A stretch of DNA of 64,000 nt from Ganoderma boninense. Its lineage: Eukaryota; Basidiomycota; Agaricomycetes; Polyporales; Polyporaceae. Location: assembly GCA_002900995.3 (NCBI GenBank), contig CM035315.1, forward strand, positions 1,850,708-1,914,707, in the 5' to 3' direction. The position numbers and the translations under genes are program-made. Below the pieces are notes generated by a model, which did not search any database, was not told the DNA's origin, and was given only the letters and a program-made list of their open reading frames with translations. This document shows, in pieces, positions 11,500 through 24,322 of this stretch (position 1 is the stretch's first letter; the number at the start of each line of letters is the position of its first letter).

Positions 11500-13247
11500 T
11501 CATCTCAACCTCTTCAGTACACCCTTCCTCGCTGCCCCCGAATCCACACTCGTGGACGCAGACGTCGCGAGGCGGGACAAATCCGCCCGCAACACCGTCG
11601 CCCTGGGCTTGCTTAGCCTACAAAATGGCGGGAGGGTCAGGGCGCGCTCGCCCACCAGCGTGCGGCCAACGGTCCCCGCGCCCCTCCCGACGCCACGCGC
11701 GTTCCCAAGGGAGACGTTGCCGCCGACGTCGTGGAGCACGAACAGCCTCGGGGCCTTGAATTCCTCAGCCAGCGGGTTGAGATGCATTCGCGGCAGCGTT
11801 GTGTCGCAGCGACCATCAGCAGCGTGACGCGCGGCGTTGGCTACCGGAGAAAATGCTGGGTGTGCAGGAGAGAAGGAAGGCGCGTGCGGATTAAACTTGA
11901 ACGTGAACGCGCGAGTGGGGAACGCGGGTCCGTGGCTCCTCATGCTCGGCGGTGTGCGAAAACCGACTCCGCCAGTGTCCAGGCCATGCATGTTCATCCT
12001 CTCGCCTTCTCTGCCGCCTTCCAGGCTACCAGGTGCGCCGCCGATATGGGATTCTCCCGTGCTCATCTGCTTCTCTTCAGTTCCAGGGCCCATATCCTCC
12101 GTCTGCGTCTCAGCGTCGCACAGAACTCGGACCGTGGTTGTAGAGCACCGCATCGGGGCCTCAGGGTTTGGGACGAGCGCGACGCGCAGCTCCCCATCCT
12201 CGTCGATGTCGAGATCCAGCGCGATGTTGAACGCCATCTCGGCATGTGCACCGATGTCCTCGCCTGGGGCAGGTGGCTCGCCATGTTGGACGCACCAGGT
12301 GAGCAGAGCGTCTCTGCGATGGAGTTGGCTCGTATCTGGCTGGGCAAGTGCAGCATGTTGACCTTGCGGCTTTGAGAACTGACCATGTTAGCACGTTGCT
12401 GATCGTGAAGCACGAAGTCACTACTCACTCGCATGCTGCCGCTCCAGGCCCTACAGTAGGTCCTCCGTGATGGTATCCGAGCCGCGAGGGCGAGAACCAG
12501 GGTCGCTCCGACGCATATAGCCGCATACAGCGACCTCCCAAGCGCATATATCCATTCAGCTCCGAGGAGGAAGCATACTCTAGTCAACTCCAGTGCCCGG
12601 CAATAAGTCTCACGAAGGCGTATGCGACAAAGGTGTTTGGCCAGCTTGAAGGAGCGGGAGGGGGCGCATATAGCGAGGGCTTCACCTTGGACGCTGAGTG
12701 GGGACACGTAGGGAAGGTTGGCCACAGACTCTGCGTGGCGGCCTGGGGCCCCGATGCTTTGACCGAAGATCCGAAGACACCAAGAAAGATCAACGAGGGC
12801 AAAGTCGAAGAGAGGGACGACGGTATCGAGGACCCCGGAAACGACCCGCGATGGAAGGGCGAGGTATGCCTCTCCCACCGCATCAACTATTGCCAGAAAG
12901 CGATGGCAAAGCCGTTCCAGGAAGGGCATATCGCGGGGGTATGCGCCTTCCAACTTGAGGTCCGTATCGACGAGGCCCGTGCAGAGGGCGAACAGTGCGA
13001 GGCTGAAGGCGAAGAACACGGAGGCAAGGCCTAAAACAACGAAGCCAGGGCTGAAGGAGCCACGGTACAAGACAGTAGCCACAGTCGCCAGGTGTTCCCC
13101 AGAAGGTCCCGAGGGAGAGATGGAGAGCAGGTTTGGTGAAGCTTCGGGGACGCACGCCAACCGTGTCGTCATCTGCGACACCAGGTGCAATCCGCCACCA
13201 TACGAGGAAGAGTCTGTATCCGCGACGCGCATGAAGGAGGTCGCCAT
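11500..13247 (-). CDS. Multipass membrane protein of unknown function (copy 1)
   Basis: Two exons (13247-12429 and 12378-11500) with a 50-nt intron (GTGAGT...GCTAAC...CAG) give 565 residues. The N-terminal half holds at least two hydrophobic helices (near VVLGLASVFFAFSLALFAL and AAICVGATLVLALAA) with further amphipathic stretches between them. The exon junction falls just after the last helix. The C-terminal half begins FSKPQGQHAALAQ, is hydrophilic, and contains an acidic strand MAFNIALDLDIDEDGELRV; it ends KGVLKRLR. I do not recognise the family. The next minus-strand gene has the same plan (helices in exon 1, soluble tail in exon 2, intron at the same relative place), suggesting tandem duplication followed by strong divergence. 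Confidence 0.7.
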
Positions 13248-14114
13248 GAAGGATAGGGTGCGATATACCGAAGGGAAGGAGGATGAAGGTGCTAAAGGTC
13301 AACGAACGAACTTGCATGGTGGGCGGGGTTGACGATGTGCCGGGGTAAATCGATCGTGACGATGAGCAGTGGGATCTTGAATATGTTGAAAGGGAAAGAT
13401 CGACCGTCGGATGTCGATCAAGCCATGCGTTTTCGAGCACCACGACGTTCAGAAGAACGCCCTCCTCATTGAAGAGAATGCTGCTCTAACGTTGGTTTGC
13501 AGGCAGATGAGACCGAGGTATCCGGGCCACGTACATGCGATAACCAACTGTCAAGGCTCACCTACGACACAACCCACCCACTACATATCTGCCCTGCTAT
13601 TCTCATCATTACGTCCTTCCTTCGGGTTCCCGGCTGCGGCAGGAACTTTCAGGCTGGCTATGGGACGGAACGTGCCAAAACGAACAGGCTTCAGAAATTT
13701 TGCAAGACACCTCGAGGATAGGACACAGACCTTTCTCGTTTTGTAAACCCTTCCACAAATATTATGGTACCCAGAAGTCGTTGTGAAAGGTAGGTTTAAG
13801 CGTGGTCGAGGATGTTAGAATTGACCATCTCATGCAAGTCCCGAATATTCGACGCCACAATCCCTGGCACGTGACCACTCCGGGCATTTCGGGCAGGCGC
13901 CAAGTAGCCCGATTCTCGAAGCTCCCCAAAGTAGAAATCATTAGTAGATAGTCATGTTGTACACGTTGAGTAAGTATGTTATCTCTATATGCCGCTTGAT
14001 GTCTCAAAACGTCCAAGTGCTAGGTTCCCCGGTCATGAACGGTGGACGGTGGCCCGAGTACGGACTCCCATCGCAACCAACCAGCGGAGGTTCCAACAGG
14101 CGGCACGGCGTGGC
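13248..14114. other. Intergenic region
   Basis: This lies between two tandem minus-strand genes and serves as promoter of the first and 3' flank of the second. No other feature is supported. Confidence 0.5.
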
Positions 14115-15615
14115 CTACGAAGTCTCCATCTTTATCTCCGGAGCAACCGCTCCTGGGGGACACCAAAATGCAGGCGACGTAACTGAAGGACTTCGAAGCG
14201 GCGAAGCGGTATCCTGTGAAGCCCAGCGACTGTTTCGCAGGACGACCCGAGGAGCAGGAACCGACCGTGTCTGCCACCTTCGAAAACGCTCTTCTTGTTC
14301 CTCGAGAGCCTCCGTTTGTGGGTTCTTCAGCGTACTATCCAGGGTATCCCTGCCAGCATGTATCGACCAACCATCGCCGGGATCCCGACGACAAAGCAGA
14401 TTCCCCACGTCGTTGCTCTCGCTCAGCCGCAGAGCACCAGCTTTTCCAGGAAATCCAGTACCGCCGATGGACCTCTTCTCGCGCTGATCGGCTAGGGCGA
14501 CGCGTAGATGAAGAGTGGTGCTGATTGGGAGTCGAAAACGAGTTTCCTCGCGAGCGACCTCAACCTCGTACGCGATGACGAAGTTGGCCACAACTGTCCA
14601 ATTCTTCGTCCTCGATGGTCCTGGGTTGAGTATGGGCCCGGAGAATGCTCGTGATGTTCCGATTACGGAGTCGTTCAAGTGCGACGGGGAGGCGGCCGTG
14701 GACGAACACTCAGCCTGCCCATCCAAACGGTCCTGAATACCGTGCTGTTGAGTGTTCCGAACACGTTCTGAGATCTGGGGAGGCACTCACAGAATGAAGA
14801 GGCGGCAGGGTTGACTGGGAGCCGCCTACGAACTCCACTGCGGCGTCGTGCAGATCGGTCGTCCAGTACCACGTCCGTCTCAACTGCGATGTCACTGCCT
14901 TCGCTGCGAGGATGACAGCACAGTGGTGGCCAGTGTCGACCACGATGACGTCAAAGAGGACCGTGAAGAGAATGCGGACGGCCGTAGAGAGTATGCGTAA
15001 CGCGCCGAACCATGCGCGTCCCGCCCACCCGAGAAGCTGGGAGCCGACCAGACAGGGGAGGATGACCGCCTGGCAGAGTGCACAGAGGAAGAGGAGGTAA
15101 ATGTGGCGGGAGAACTGAGCTGTCCACGCGTACGTCCGGAGGATAGACTGAGAGGCGGCGATGGCGAACTTTTGCATTCGGCTCGGAAGGGACGATAAGG
15201 CATGGAATGAGACGTGCCGTGATGCACCCACCCCGGCGCTCTGAAGCGCATATAGGAAGATGTTGCTTGCGAACATGCCGAGTGCAGAGCCCAGAATCAG
15301 CGGGGCATGGTGGAGGAACCATGTTGAGAAGGTGTAATCCTCGGATGGGGCGACGTCTGAGATAGGTTGCGAGACTGCGCGTAGAGACACTTGGTGGATA
15401 GGACAGATGTTTCTCTCGATCATATTGTAGGCGTCTCGACAGATTGAAGGGATAGGGTGTGCGTCTAGCGCAGGGTCAAGCGTAGAGTGTTGGCAGGTAC
15501 CCGAAACCAGTCGTTTGGAACAAGTGGGCAGGACTGGGGCAGGTCGAGATTTCGAGCTTGTGACGTTGTTTGGCCAAACGGTGAAGAGGAATTGAAGAAC
15601 TAGTGAGGTGACCAT
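14115..15615 (-). CDS. Multipass membrane protein of unknown function (copy 2)
   Basis: Two exons (15615-14791 and 14732-14115) are separated by a 58-nt intron (GTGAGT...CAG). The start MVTSLVLQFLFTVW at 15615 is preferred over an in-frame ATG at 15684, because the latter sits inside a TATATG element and adds only polar residues. The protein is about 480 residues. Hydrophobic segments lie near PLILGSALGMFASNIFLYAL, YLLFLCALCQAVILPCLVG and the region before VDTGHHCAVILAAKAV. The exon 2 tail is hydrophilic and includes a strand-rich piece (TVVANFVIAYEVEVAREE) that sits where copy 1 has MAFNIALDLDID. No family is recognised. It is probably a diverged tandem paralogue of the gene at 11500-13247; a profile comparison would decide. 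Confidence 0.65.
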
Positions 15616-17729
15616 GACGCTAGACTCTATCAACTGCGTTGTCTGTGTCCTGCGATCCCGATGACGCAACATATATGGTCCCATCGAGCTCGATATGATC
15701 CGAGCGGATATATGCAGCTCGCAGAGTGACCCATGTCAACGTTGCGCCGAACACGGATCTGGCGTCCTCGGGACGCGGATCTGGGGCTCGATCGTGGTTG
15801 CGAAACTCTATCGAGGACGCGAAAGTCGTCGAATGCTGTGAATTAATTCCTGCTCAACTGGGCTTCAGCTGATTCGTGGAGATCGAAGATGAATGGGCAC
15901 GCAAGCAGTGTGGTAAAAGCTGGCGGACCAGCGATAAAATGAACGAGACAGGTGTCGGCCGCCGCCGTCAGCGTGGATAGACGACAAGGACGATGGAAGC
16001 CGACGCACGCTTGGATCCACTCCAGCCATGCTGGTTATTGGTGAAGCACGCTAGCAGTATGAATCGCTGTGGAGCACGACAGCTAGAGCGTCGCTCCGGT
16101 TGCCGTGGCAGGGGCCGAGCCCCACTTAGTCGCGCTTGAGTCGAGGATCAGAGTGCTAGTTTCCGGAACACAGTTTCTCGTGTAGGTGAGAAGCCCTGGA
16201 TGCCAGCACGCCGTGTTGTAAGTGATGATGAAAAGGGTTCCGAGATGCCACGCACCTACGGCGCACTTGGCGCTGAGGCTGGTCGGCCCCGATGGAAGCC
16301 TGAGGGCTTCTGAGGGTCATTCCGTATAGCAACCGCAGCACCGGGCCTTCAATATATAGGGGGAGTTGTGAGTTGAAAGAACGTACTACTGCACTCCGGC
16401 GTGCTCACCTCCCTCATGCCCATGCGTATTGACATCAACGACACATCCCCACGGCTGCTACTCTGGTGCGTCACCGCGTTCTGGAGGACCAGACAGCCAG
16501 AATTATTCGAATAGAAAATGCGATTCTGCAACAGGATGGAGTCGCAGGTTAGAAGGGACGCGTGATGTGGTACGCAGCGAGGATGGTGATCCAGAGCCAA
16601 CACAGACCCGCAACTGGAAACAGTCGAAATCCTCTTCAGTACGTATCATCCGTCAACGTCAGCCTAACAACACTTACTGGCTTCAAATTCAAGTTCAACC
16701 GTCCACACAATCGTGGACGGATGTGCGCAAGGCGCGACATAATCGTGGTCCGAATGGAAGAGATACCGGCGCCAGCCTACGACCACGTCGGGCCAACACA
16801 GTATTGGCGCTCCGACAAACAGCGCGGCGGTCCCGATCTAGGCTCCGGCGGGGGGCGCGACTGCGCAAGCGCCGTTCGGAGTTGATGGCAGTTTGATGGC
16901 AGTGATGGCGGCACGCGCTGCGTCTGACGCGCTATCAGCTCTGACATGCTCCCAACTCTCACTCATGGTTAACTTAGAATACGTACTTACATAGGGGGAA
17001 CTTGGCGGGGTTGTTCTTTCGACCTTACGCAACTTCGCAATCGCTCTCCCACATTCATGCCGGCACTAGCGCAGGCGCACAGATCGTCTCGAAGGCGAAA
17101 TTGGGACCTTCTTGTAACTTGAATGCCACCTTGCAGTGAGCATCCTCATTCGTTCAAATCTACATGGTGATTGTGAAGGAACGTGCTCATCTACACAGCG
17201 CAAGGTACCTTGATCCCGTCTACCGTCCTAGGGGCTAGACCCGACTCTGAACTTGGAGTCACTCCGGCGCACTGGCAGACGGGATCATGGGCGTTGAATT
17301 TGACTCGCGGTAAGTCGCAAACAAACTGCCCTCCCACAGTCACGAACTACACTGTCCCGCATTCTAGAAGACTGGATCCTCGCAGATGTATGGCGTCCCA
17401 TCTGCGAAAATCCTTGCATAATCTTGGTCTCTGACGAGGAGGCAGAAACTCGCATGGACGCATGAAGCAGTGCTCGCCGCAGACGATGGATGACAGGCCG
17501 CGCTCGGCTGGGTATGGCAGGAAGCGGAGGTGCGTATGGAAAATGGTCGTGGAAGTCTGCGGATGACGCGCTCGTGCCCAAGATCGAACTCTATCAACCA
17601 GTCACACCTGCGAGAAGCCCCGAACACGAGGCGTCGCAGCCGGAACGTCTTCGATGCCGAACATACATATATTGCTGAACGAATTCCCGCCCCTTCATCC
17701 GAACTACCCAGTCCTGTGCCAGTACCTGT
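15616..17729. other. Intergenic region with a possible gene relic
   Basis: No intact gene is supported in this 2.1-kb stretch. TATATG lies at about 15670, upstream of membrane protein copy 2. A short coding-like relic is listed separately at 16660-16775. Confidence 0.45.
16660..16775 (-). pseudogene. Possible relic of a third membrane-protein paralogue
   Basis: On the minus strand, about 45 bases here (encoding MSRLAHIRPRLCG) resemble the 3' end of membrane-protein copy 1 (DLSRLATSASTSVDSG), at roughly three quarters identity by eye. The surrounding frames are short and interrupted. The similarity is brief, so this is only a suggestion that a third tandem copy once existed. Confidence 0.2.
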
Positions 17730-18737
17730 ATGCCCTCCTCCTCTACTCCTATGCCCAACCATTTCATTTATAGTGACCAGTCTCCGCCGCCTTTCGATCC
17801 CCCAGGAGATCCTGAAGGCGAATCTCATGGACTGGCTCCCGATCCTGGCGATCCGGGGCCAGTTCCTCACCTTTTCGACATCCCGGTCTCCGCGTTTGAT
17901 ACGCCGGCCTTCCGCGCCCTGGAGGCGCAAGTCGAGGTCCTCGCCAACATATCCAGCGAGCTCTTCCCTCAGGTCAGCTTCGATCCCGGCCCCTGCTTTC
18001 CCGACTCCGCTGGTGCGGCGTCTTCCCCGATTCATACCTCTCCTGCTAGCTCGACGTTTTCTGCGATGGGAACGTGTTCTGTGTCTCCGGACAATCTTAT
18101 TTATGCCAGCTCTTCGTCTCCCTCCTCGGCTACGAGCTCTGCTTTCTCGCCGTTCAGCTTGGGCAGCCCCTCGACTGCCTACTCTCCGGAAGGCGATCGT
18201 TGGTACCGGTCACAGCGTTCTCAAGCGTTCGACTCTTCCACCCGGTCCCCCGCCCACGCGCACGGTGATTTAGCGTCGCCCGGCTTCCACCCCGAGTTCG
18301 GCCTCCCCCCGTCGAAATTCTCCCTGTCGCCTCCCGCAATGTCTCTAGAGTCCGCCGTACACCCTTCCACTGCCGGAAATTCCGAACCTAATGCGACTTC
18401 CTCGGGCTCTCCTGGGGACGCTTTTCGCATCATTGAGGCTGTCTGTCCAATTTGTTTCCAAGGTACGCTCATTTGTCATGAATTATGGCGGTGTAGCACA
18501 GTAAAATTCCTCATCGCTGTGTGCTAGAATTTACTTGCAGGCGAAACTTCGCACCGCCTGCTCCCGCGATTTCGCGGCCACACGGTGGCGCCGTATCCGT
18601 CGCATCACGACAGTTTCATCGACCAGATTTTCAGAAGGGCACAACGCCCTCCATATATGCCTTCCTCCTTCGCTCTCGCTCTCGCTCTCGCGCGCGCTAG
18701 TTGCGAGCCGGTACGATCAGTTGACGGGCTTGGTTAA
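17730..18737 (+). CDS. C2H2-type transcription-factor relative lacking zinc fingers
   Basis: Exon 1 (17730-18462, phase 1) encodes a 244-residue Ser/Pro-rich low-complexity region like the activation regions of the three C2H2 genes downstream. It ends with CPICFQ, the first Cys pair of a finger. A phase-1 intron (G|GTACGC...TTGCAG) follows at the same place as in those relatives. The best acceptor (18535-18540) continues GETSHRLLPRFRGH and runs to a stop at 18735-18737. It holds no second half of the finger and no second finger, and I found no finger-coding exon further downstream on this strand. It is either a fingerless derivative or a gene whose 3' part was lost. The long + frame at 17530-18273 is an out-of-frame shadow. 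Confidence 0.5.
18671..18697. repeat. CGCTCT/CG microsatellite
   Basis: Three CGCTCT-like units are followed by alternating CG within the terminal exon of the fingerless gene. It adds an Ala/Leu run to the predicted tail and argues that this tail is not a folded domain. Confidence 0.7.
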
Positions 18738-20212
18738 CTTGACCGTATCCTCTCGCCCATGATATATGAGGTATCGAGTCGCAGTCCGCCATTACGGCGG
18801 ACGCACCCGCTACCTACCATTACCGTACGACTCATGATGTCCCGCTCTCACGCGCCATTTGGCTGCGCGCGAGTTGTACGATAGGGTGACGGGTCTGTAA
18901 TATATTCACCTACCAATCATCGAAGTTCTCGATCGCAATCGATCCGAGTGCGCATATACATATGAACGCGGACGACGTGTGTGAACTTTGAAGGCAAGCG
19001 GGAGGACCAGAATGAGGCGCGCTGACCCTCTCCCGTGTAGAACCTGAGTGAGGAGTGTCGATGCAGCCCAATTCGCGAGGGCGAAGCTATGCAGCATGTC
19101 GCTCCGCAACTAACACTTGGCTATATTGGATCCATCAATGGGATATTGGTCTATACCACATCCTACCCTTCAGCTCGATATTCTCCAGAGTCCATACCAG
19201 TCGTGCATCTGCGTACAAGTGTCCTCCCATCTAGTCTCCGTAGCCGACCATATGCCTGGATATAGATGACAGTCGATCTATTGGCATATGGTCTGCTCCC
19301 CTACACGTCGGGTACCCCCACCTATGACACTCAGATACCCGCTTCGGCGCTTATCCATTAGCGAGCCAATGAGATGGCGTATTTTGGCGTCTACACATAA
19401 ACCTGATTACGACTTCGTAAACTTGCTGACTGCATCGACTCCCAAAACGCTTCGGGCTGCTGCTGCGCTGCCAGTGTTTGTCTCTTCTGAGACGGCGATC
19501 ATGCAATGAACGCACCCAAATCAACAAGTATATCGATATTCAACATACGCCATAAACATGCAAGCTTTTCGGGCCACCTTGGCAAGCTGGCTGCTGCACA
19601 AGAGGGCATGCATGGTGAGAATGCGCAGCGGTTCCCCACTGAAGACCTAGTGATACGGATATCTTGTGTTGCAGCCCATGAGGAAGCACGTCTTGTGCGA
19701 AAACCTTTGCTACACACTATCATAATCCAGCGCCTGCAACTTCAAAGCTTGATGGCTCCGAGCCGTTCTCGCACGGAGCCATCCCACAGCCACTCCCACA
19801 CCTGAAATCGCAACTTCAATTGCTATTTAGGACATACATAATTGCTCAGATGCCTCTACAAGCACTCGCATCCAGGGGAAGACGCTGCCTATGACCGCTG
19901 TTGCCTTCCAAGTTGACTCAAGGAGAAATTGATGACCAAGTTGGGGGTGTTGGGTATGTGGGATGGCACTGACAGTGTACATAGCAAAAAAGCGAGTAAT
20001 ATGACGCGTTAAGATGAACCTGGATGAATTACGTGCAGATACAATCACAGAAAAGAGCGGAACGGAGGAAGTGAGCGGGGCGCGTTGTTTGCGGCTGTTG
20101 ACGCGTAGACAAGGAGTTCATCAGCACATGACTCGGAGATGTCCGGAGTGTCATAGGTGGGGGTAAGTGGCCTGTAGGGACCAAGACTACCTCCCATCGG
20201 ACGCCGGGCACT
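18738..20212. other. Intergenic region
   Basis: AT-richer sequence with scattered TATA-like words and only short frames. No gene is supported. Confidence 0.5.
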
Positions 20213-22049
20213 TCAGCTGTGCTGCCCAAATGGATCATCTTCGCATCCACCACGAAGCGCAAGGAACGCTTCCTTGTCCCCATCGCCGGCCGCGTCTCCC
20301 CCGGACTCTCCCGTTCCGATCCACGGTATCATCGCGCCGAAGATGGACATGGAGCCGAACGACACGTCGAGCTTCGCCACCGAGCCCGTAGCGTCCCTCG
20401 CGACGGGCAGCGTCGGCTCCGACTCTCCCCCCAAGAACTCCGTGCCGCTGGTGTCGGGTCCACTGCCCAAGACGTGCGGGCGGGTGGTCCCCAGCACGAC
20501 GGCGGGAGAGGCGGCGGCGGCCTCGTGGAGGTCGAGGATGAAGCGGCAGGTGAAAATCACGGTGCAGCTGCAAATCGAGGGTGAGCAGCCGTCGTCACGG
20601 TGCCTCGAGACGAAGAGGCACTTGCCAGGAGATCCACTGTGCGATCAGGTATGTCAGCTGCGTGGGACGAGAGGTCAGTACGGCATGTCGTCGGGACTTC
20701 GAATGTCTAGTATGAACGCTTACATCTAACACCTCTATGAAGGCTAACGCGACTACGTTCGCGCTGAGGAGAACGCTGTGCGCGTTCGTCAGAATGGGCG
20801 CCCCACAACGAATCGGCTCTGCGGTCTCACATGAAGTACAGACTGCCTGCACGAGAAATAATCAGCATGCAAGTTGTGAAATTACTTATGCATATGCCTC
20901 TTCCTTCACTGACCGTCTGTGAACATGACCCCGGTAAGCTTCCGCTTCACGAGGTGCGAGCGCATCGGCCACATGCGGACCCAGGTCGCGACGATGACCA
21001 GCGTATCTGCGATTATCGACGATGCCCGCGCAGCGATCACGCCTGATACGTGGATTATCCGGAATGTTAGACGCATAGGACGGTGAAGATAGACGGCACC
21101 CACCGCTGTCCGTACACGTCAATATCCATTACAAAGCTATTTGCGGACGATGTTGGAACTCACCTGCCGTAGAGGATGTCGGAAACGTCCATGAAGTACC
21201 CGCATTCCAGAAAGGGTGGCGGCCCTGCATCCGGGGACGACACGAAGAACAGGGTCTGAGCGCAGTACCGACGATCAGTAGCGAGACCGCCATAGTGTGC
21301 GCTGCGCTGCGAGGACAGACGTACAGCTGTGACGACGGGGTTCATCATCCCCATGACGAGCACCAGGGCCCGAAGCCAGCGCCGTTGGCCCCAGATCGCA
21401 TACACACGGATCGCGGAGTATGCTGGAAGCGGCTCTACGAGTCAAGCCTCGGTTCGGAAGACGGCCAAAAAAGATGCTCACCGGCAGCTGAAGAGAGAAC
21501 TAGGATGTCCAGCACCATATCTGCCCGTTCCCCAATGGAACATCTGCATTTGTGTGGGTAAAACATGGACAGAGAACGGCCAAGGTCACTCACGTCTAAC
21601 AGAATTCGGAGAGGGGGAGGCGCGTCAGCACACCAGTTGCACCAACTCTCCTGCGCCGTGAACTCGAAATGCACTCACCAGGTCTGACTTTCCTGGAATG
21701 TCAAAGGACATGATGATGGTGAAGGGGATCGTGGCGAGCGAGGAATAACGAATGATGAGGAAGAGGATGGCAGACTTGGACCTCTTACGTGGCCAAATAT
21801 ACTGTCGCTCCCTTCCCAGTGTTAAAATCCAGTCGTAAGTTCCCAAGGCTGAATGCAGAGAAACCCTTAAAACAGTCCAGTCGCCGAAGGATGGAGAAAT
21901 GGTCTTACTGGTCATTGCCATGATATGGTAGTTGCCGCTGATGCTGTGGAGGACGGTGTTATGGGGAGTCAGAGCTCCAATAGGATTTGAAAAGCTTACT
22001 ATCCGCGAGCTCGGTCTGCAAGCGGTGGTAGCCAGTCGCTGTCATCCAT
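20213..22049 (-). CDS. DUF6533 multipass membrane protein (gene 1)
   Basis: The first three exons are clear: 22049-22000, 21943-21909 and 21848-21679, in phase, starting MDDSDWLPPLADRARG. Exon 3 carries the family hallmark YDWILTLGRERQYIW followed by RKRSKSAILFLIIRY. Further exons supply LPAYSAIRVYAIWGQRRWLR, the Cys-containing extracellular segment, VIAARASSIIADTLVIVATW, a short exon SLYFI...VLLSANVVALAF (across a 53-nt intron with GTGAGA donor) and the terminal VIFTCRFILDLHEAAAA with a soluble tail ending at 20213. About seven helices are expected. The exons around 21590-21480 and 20690-20575 could not be joined with certainty, so the middle and penultimate junctions are provisional. DUF6533 proteins are abundant in Agaricomycetes, receptor-like in layout, and of unknown function. 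Confidence 0.75.
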
Positions 22050-24322
22050 GGGAAGCGGGTCAGGTAAACGACGAGGGCAGGGGAGGAGTTTGTGCCTTCG
22101 AATGGCTGCCAGCACGGATGCGATTTCCGGGGTATTAAATGGAAAACTAACTGGCGTCCATGAAACGCGATGTCCAAACATAATGCAGCAGAGTTCGTGG
22201 CAACAGACAGCAGGAGAGGAGAGCAGAAGAGAACCCACAGGTGAGGTGCTGGCGCATAGAGCCCCGTCAATCAACTCTTGTGACAGGTTCCGCCAGAGGA
22301 GTGTTGATGAGAAAAGGACGGACCTGATGGCCTCCGAGCAAAGATCCTCCGCCCTTGAGCTCCCGCAGAAGATACCATCCAATTACAGGAGCTGAGAGAC
22401 GGGCTTATGAACCTAACAGCTCGAGAGACCCGCAGCAGGTTTGAAGGACTCGGCGGCAGTCATCGAGACGGGAACTTTGGGATGGGACAAAGCAGCTTGA
22501 GATTCGGTCCTCCGACACCATAGTGACAGGATAGAAGCAGAAGGAGTATGAAGAGGCCCCAGTGAGGCTGGAGAGAACAGGCTCGCCGCAGCGTACGTGG
22601 CGGTAATGTACAGTGCAAGGTGCCATAGCCGCCCGCCACTGTGGCCGAGCCGAGCCGAAGCCGGAGGCAGGTGAGCCGACGCAGCGACGCCGACCGCCGA
22701 GCGTCCGCCACCGTCTCACCAGGACCGGGACCACATCCATCGAAAACCACCACAGCACTCCACCGCTTCTCATGAACCATCTTCTTCGTAACAGACTGTC
22801 CCATCTTGCATGTTGGATTACCAGATAGCCCAACGCCATCTCCACGCCTTCGCAGCTCGGACGCGAAGGCCATAGTGTGCGCTGACGGTAAGTTCCTTTG
22901 TGCAAACAGTTCCTGGACCTGTAAGTTTACGGCAGCTCTCTTCCTGATGGCTTGATACTGTTAATCTCTACACCTTGTGTTGCATCTGCTGTCCAACCTT
23001 TATCGCCATCCCCAGAGGTTTGTCGCGAGCTTCCGCCCGCAAGATCTTGTCTCAGACCGTGACTTATCTTCGCCCGGTCCAGGTCACATAACAAGATTGT
23101 TCGAATGACATGTCATTGTATGTGGGCAGTACTACGCCTAGCCTCAACCCATGCCAAGATACTGAGTCGTTCGCCGTGTCGGTCAGACGGCCAGACGGAA
23201 ATCGTATACGCGGATATTACCTCCTACTTTTGGTCGCAATCGTCGTCGACGTACTTCTCTTCCTCGACACATCATCGTGAGTCCCGCGTGTCTCAGCCTC
23301 TCCATATGCTTCTCTGTCCTCAAGCGCCTCCGACCTTCAGAACAGATGTCCGCCCTCGTGGACGAATCATCCCGGCGCCGGTGGTTCTGACCGTGATCTC
23401 GTCCGTCTTCTCGAACCCCGTTCCATCTGACTGTTTACAACTGCTGTTTCCCCCGCGCACGTAGGGCTCTTATTTGTAGAAGTAGCTCACCTACGCAGCT
23501 GAGTAAATGAACTCTTCATCGACACATATATGCGCGAGAGCTCACTGGGGATCGTGATCGCTAGTCATGGGTGGTGAATTGGCATTAAGTATGCCTACAT
23601 CTAATATCAATGTCAGCATTAAGACAACAAGGGGAACAATTGACTCGAACCTATGTTCCCAGTGTGAGTGTGTCGAGAAAATTCAACTCAACAACTCTTG
23701 TCCCGGGAAGATAGGGTCTGACCCAAAGCAGACTGTGCTGGAGTGAAAAGATCAGAGTGTGTTCTATCCATGTGCAAGGCCTCAAAGGGCGTACTGACCG
23801 TCAATGATTCTGCCAAGAGCCTGGCCTAACGTAAGCTCGTGCTCGAGCTCTAAGCGTGAGGTCTCGGGCCAGGACGTTGAGCTAGGGGGCGCGCCTTCGA
23901 GGCGAGGCTCAATGCCCCTTCTGTTAGCAAGACTAGACATATGAAGCATGCAACACTGCCCCGGGATCCCTCGCATCCACACATACTTGTTTGAACCCAC
24001 TGTGCATCTTCTTGAAGCCCAGGCCTATGAGGCGCCAAAGGTTCAAGAAGATGGACTTTGAATTCAAACAGGAATACGTAGTACATGCGAAGGCTCGCGA
24101 GGCAGCCTCGCCCGTCTAAAACCGTATGGTTCTCGTCACTACATGGAACGTCGGTCAGTCGATTTACACGTCGCATGAGAACCGCATGATCGGAGAGAGT
24201 GGAGGGTTTGTTCAGAAGCCCCAACTAGGTTCTAGACACAGACCAAAAAGCCGCCAAGAGGTGAGTCATATTCACTTAATAGCAACTCAACTAGGCCTAG
24301 ACCATTTACTACGCACCATATG
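22050..24322. other. Intergenic region
   Basis: No convincing gene. Minus-strand frames at 22405-22905 and 23782-24224 are open for 70-170 codons but show no domain, no splice consistency and unremarkable codon choice. Confidence 0.45.

Noticed and set aside
17530..18273. 247-codon plus-strand frame overlapping the fingerless factor
   Set aside because: It is Arg/Leu-rich with no motif and lies one frame off the Ser/Pro-rich frame that ends in the conserved Cys pair and phase-1 donor.
22405..22905. Minus-strand frames of 137-166 codons
   Set aside because: They contain a hydrophobic patch but no family motif, and no start or splice arrangement linking them to the neighbouring DUF6533 gene.
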